The notes beneath the pieces are model-generated. The model was not told the DNA's origin and ran no database searches. It saw only the letters and a list, made by a program, of their open reading frames with translations. Shown here piece by piece: positions 62,177 to 64,000 of a stretch of 64,000 nt of DNA. Every line of letters begins with the position of its first letter. The first letter of the stretch is position 1. This DNA is from Rhabditophanes sp. KR3021 (Eukaryota > Nematoda > Chromadorea > Rhabditida > Alloionematidae), in assembly GCA_963281155.1 (NCBI GenBank), contig CAUJLY010000006.1, positions 4,340,001-4,404,000 of the forward strand, written 5' to 3'. Both the position numbers and the translations under genes were made by a program.

Positions 62177-63136
62177 TTCGGAAAATGTTTTGAAGAGATT
62201 TGACATTCATACAGAGAGAAATTTCCAGTCACTCAGCGAAGAAAAACTTTTATCTCCACGTGCAATGATTCCAAGGCTCATCAAAATGACTCAGTACAAT
62301 GCAGACATCTTTACGGCCAATGATTATACTAATTGGCTTTCATACAAAAATAGGCACTACTTCATTGAGAACTTCAAGGAATTAGCAGCTCTTCAAAATA
62401 TGGATCCACAGACAGCTTTGTCATCGTTAACTACATATGGACTACCTGATGATAGTTGGCAAAATATGCACAGAACTAAATTTAAAAGTGGACCGAATGC
62501 TTTTATGCGTTTGGCTCTTGTTGAAAAGTATGTAATTGAAAATAAAGATTATCTTCCAGGTAAGTATTTAAATTTTTGTAATTAATATAATATAGTTTGG
62601 TTTTAGCTGTTTTTGGGTATTTGAAGGACAAAAAGGCAAGAATAGATTTTTGGAACTCAAAGCCGTCAAATAGAATGTTGCAAAATTCAATTAGTCTTCG
62701 TTTCTATTCTGCAATAGGTGAAACGAAGCTTGGTGAAAATGAAGGCAAAGACTACATCACTGTTAGTACTGCCAAAACAAAGAGTGCCGAAACCATTATT
62801 GCATGGTGGTAGGTGTAAAAAGTCAATTTTTTAATACTTGTCCAAAATGTCGCGATACGTCAGTTGCTAAGTGTGTTCAGACTGCAATAAAAGACATAGT
62901 AGGAATCTCGAAAATAAAAAGAGTTTTCCCGAATTAACCGGTGATAATCGTAAACATAAGTTGAGATTTGATTTTGCATTGAATCAGATGGTGCACAACA
63001 TTTTGTGGACCTTAATCCATGGAAAATTTTGATTTTGAAAGGGTCGGGAAGGTCAATTTTCCGAACTCTTTTATGGAAAGAGTATGAAGGAGCCGAAAAA
63101 GTCAATAACATTTTTACTCATTATATTCTTCATTAA
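62177..63136 (+). pseudogene. Locus resembling zinc-ribbon PD-(D/E)XK (Vsr/DUF559-like) nuclease, frameshifted
   Basis: Two exons, 62177-62559 and 62607-63136, split by a canonical 47-nt intron in correct phase, so the gene is eukaryotic in structure. The first 190 residues (NADIFTANDYTNWLSYKNRH, AFMRLALVEKYVIENKDYLP, TKSAETIIAWW) match nothing I know. Then, across frames: a CPKC knuckle (FFNTCPKCRDTSVAKC), a helix (VQTAIKDIVGISKIKRVFPE), and LRFDF followed by CIESDGAQHF, then WKEYEGAEKVNNIF and a stop. The order CPxC, FDF, IExDGxQHF is typical of Vsr/DUF559-like nucleases, where the Asp and Glu are catalytic. One-base shifts occur near 62188, 62806, 62934 and 62982; three are at runs of four T. 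They may be assembly errors, or the locus may be a decayed gene. Nuclease function is inference. Confidence 0.45.
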
Positions 63137-63420
63137 TTAATTTTATACCAGATTCGGAATACAACTTTTCGAGACTTTTTTATCATTACCTTGCAGGCGG
63201 CCTATCCCTAACCAAATGAGATTTTAACTTTCTACGCAAGAGCGCTGATTAATGCAAACCTATTTTGACACTTATAAGAAACATTACTAGTCACAATTGA
63301 TAGAGTTGCAAATTTATTTAATAAAACTAATTTGTATTTGATAAAGGTATTACAATAGGATACCATGAATTTTTATTATACTTTTCGGAAAGATGATTTA
63401 ATTAGTGTTGATCAAAATGA
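63137..63420. other. Convergent intergenic gap
   Basis: Under 300 nt between the nuclease-like locus and the stop of the right-edge receptor; no feature seen. Confidence 0.5.
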
Positions 63421-64000
63421 TTATAGCTTATGTGAACGTGTTCGCAATGATTTTTTTGAACATAATATTCGGGACATGATTTTTGTGAAGCCCTTGCGGA
63501 AATCCATACTTAGTATACCATACAAGAACGGATTTAAAGAAGAATTGATATATCCGAGCCATACAAATGCTTGTTGTACCTAAATAATTAAATTAGCATA
63601 GTTGTGTGATTTCTAAACTACCTTCGGATGTAGATAACAGGAATCACAAAATGGAATAATTAGATATGAACAAAAAAATGGAAACCAACAAAATGTGAAA
63701 ACAAAAATAATGACGGCAATTGTCTTTGCGGCTCTTTTCTCTTTTGCTACTGAAATTTTTTCCCTTTTTCTTAAGAATGATGTTGCATTGCGTGTCTAAA
63801 CAAATTATCAGCAATTATAATTATATTGTTTTCAAAACATACATCGTCAGTTACGCTTTTTTTAGATGTCACTTCATCTGAACTTGCAACGGTACTTGAT
63901 TTTGCTTCACTAGGAAGTTGGAACATGACAGTATTTTTACCTGTTGGTGATGAGACCGTGTTTTTACCAATATTAACAGTTTCTGGCAGAGTGCTTGAAC
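63421..64000 (-). CDS. Alpha-adrenergic/octopamine/tyramine-like GPCR, 3' part (cut by window edge)
   Basis: C-terminal third of an aminergic receptor; three exons are visible (minus): 64000-63843 (partial), 63795-63622 and 63579-63421, introns 47 and 42 nt, all phase 0. The partial exon is Ser/Thr-rich third-loop sequence. The next encodes the base of TM6 ([13 protein letters not shown]) and [10 protein letters not shown], followed by an extracellular loop with CDSC. The last gives TM7 ([18 protein letters not shown]) and [15 protein letters not shown], a short tail ending HKL. CWFPFF with NSSLNP resembles alpha-adrenergic and invertebrate octopamine/tyramine receptors more than 5-HT or D1. 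TM1-5 lie beyond the right edge, so the ligand pocket cannot be read. Confidence 0.88.

Noticed and set aside
62860..63111. Minus-strand 83-codon open frame
   Set aside because: Antisense to the nuclease-like plus-strand sequence, which carries the CPxC, FDF and DGxQHF pattern and an intron.
63365..63583. Plus-strand 72-codon open frame
   Set aside because: It is the antisense shadow of the TM7 exon of the minus-strand octopamine-like receptor, whose [14 protein letters not shown] reading and splice phases are decisive.
1..64000. tRNA, rRNA, CRISPR and bacterial mobile elements
   Set aside because: Scanning by eye for B-box-like GGTTCGANTCC, regular spacer repeats and transposase/integrase patterns found nothing convincing; weak or divergent tRNAs cannot be excluded without a covariance search.

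Overview
The window is AT-rich eukaryotic DNA from a small animal genome. Its genes are those of a bilaterian nervous system: biogenic-amine and neuropeptide receptors, a Munc13-4/BAIAP3-type exocytosis factor, a Rab11-FIP and an NK-type homeobox. Most introns are only 43-60 nt, with gtaag/gtatg donors and tttag/tttcag acceptors. Several start codons sit 5-30 nt after an acceptor-like site with no visible upstream exon, as expected with spliced-leader trans-splicing. This fits a nematode or another compact protostome best, but the species cannot be fixed from the sequence alone. I saw no bacterial, phage, tRNA, rRNA or CRISPR features.

Layout: an equilibrative nucleoside transporter (+, 1537-3035) and a fatty acyl-CoA reductase (+, 4520-6324); a serotonin-type 5-HT1/5-HT7-like receptor (-, 6525-10363); a 7-kb stretch without recognised genes; a BAIAP3/Munc13-4-like gene with two alternative first exons (+, 17683-28111), one of whose introns holds a degenerate intronless ORF on the other strand; a GnRH/AKH-like receptor (-, 28630-30100); a secreted five-domain fibronectin-III protein (+, 33353-35261); a possible small secreted protein and a coding relic (-, about 36.9-37.6 kb); a D2-like dopamine receptor (-, 38023-40405); a DMSR/FMRFamide-type receptor (-, 42002-46388); an NK-like homeobox gene (+, 47429-48163); a Ly6/ODR-2-HOT-like protein (-, 48700-49834); a Rab11-FIP3/4-like coiled-coil protein (-, from 52220); a second sparse stretch; a locus resembling a zinc-ribbon PD-(D/E)XK nuclease (+, about 62177-63136); and the 3' end of an alpha-adrenergic/octopamine-like receptor cut by the right edge (-, 63421-64000).

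Five of about a dozen recognisable genes are class A GPCRs, all on the minus strand. They come from different subfamilies, so this is not a recent tandem duplication. The neighbours are regulated independently and form no operon; the shared theme is neuromodulator sensing and regulated membrane traffic.

Three otherwise well-conserved genes (BAIAP3-like, homeobox, Rab11-FIP) each carry one single-base frameshift at an A run. The nuclease-like locus needs four similar one-base corrections. Uncorrected homopolymer errors in the assembly explain this more simply than several independent gene deaths. All exon models below were assembled by hand from splice signals, reading-frame phase and family motifs.
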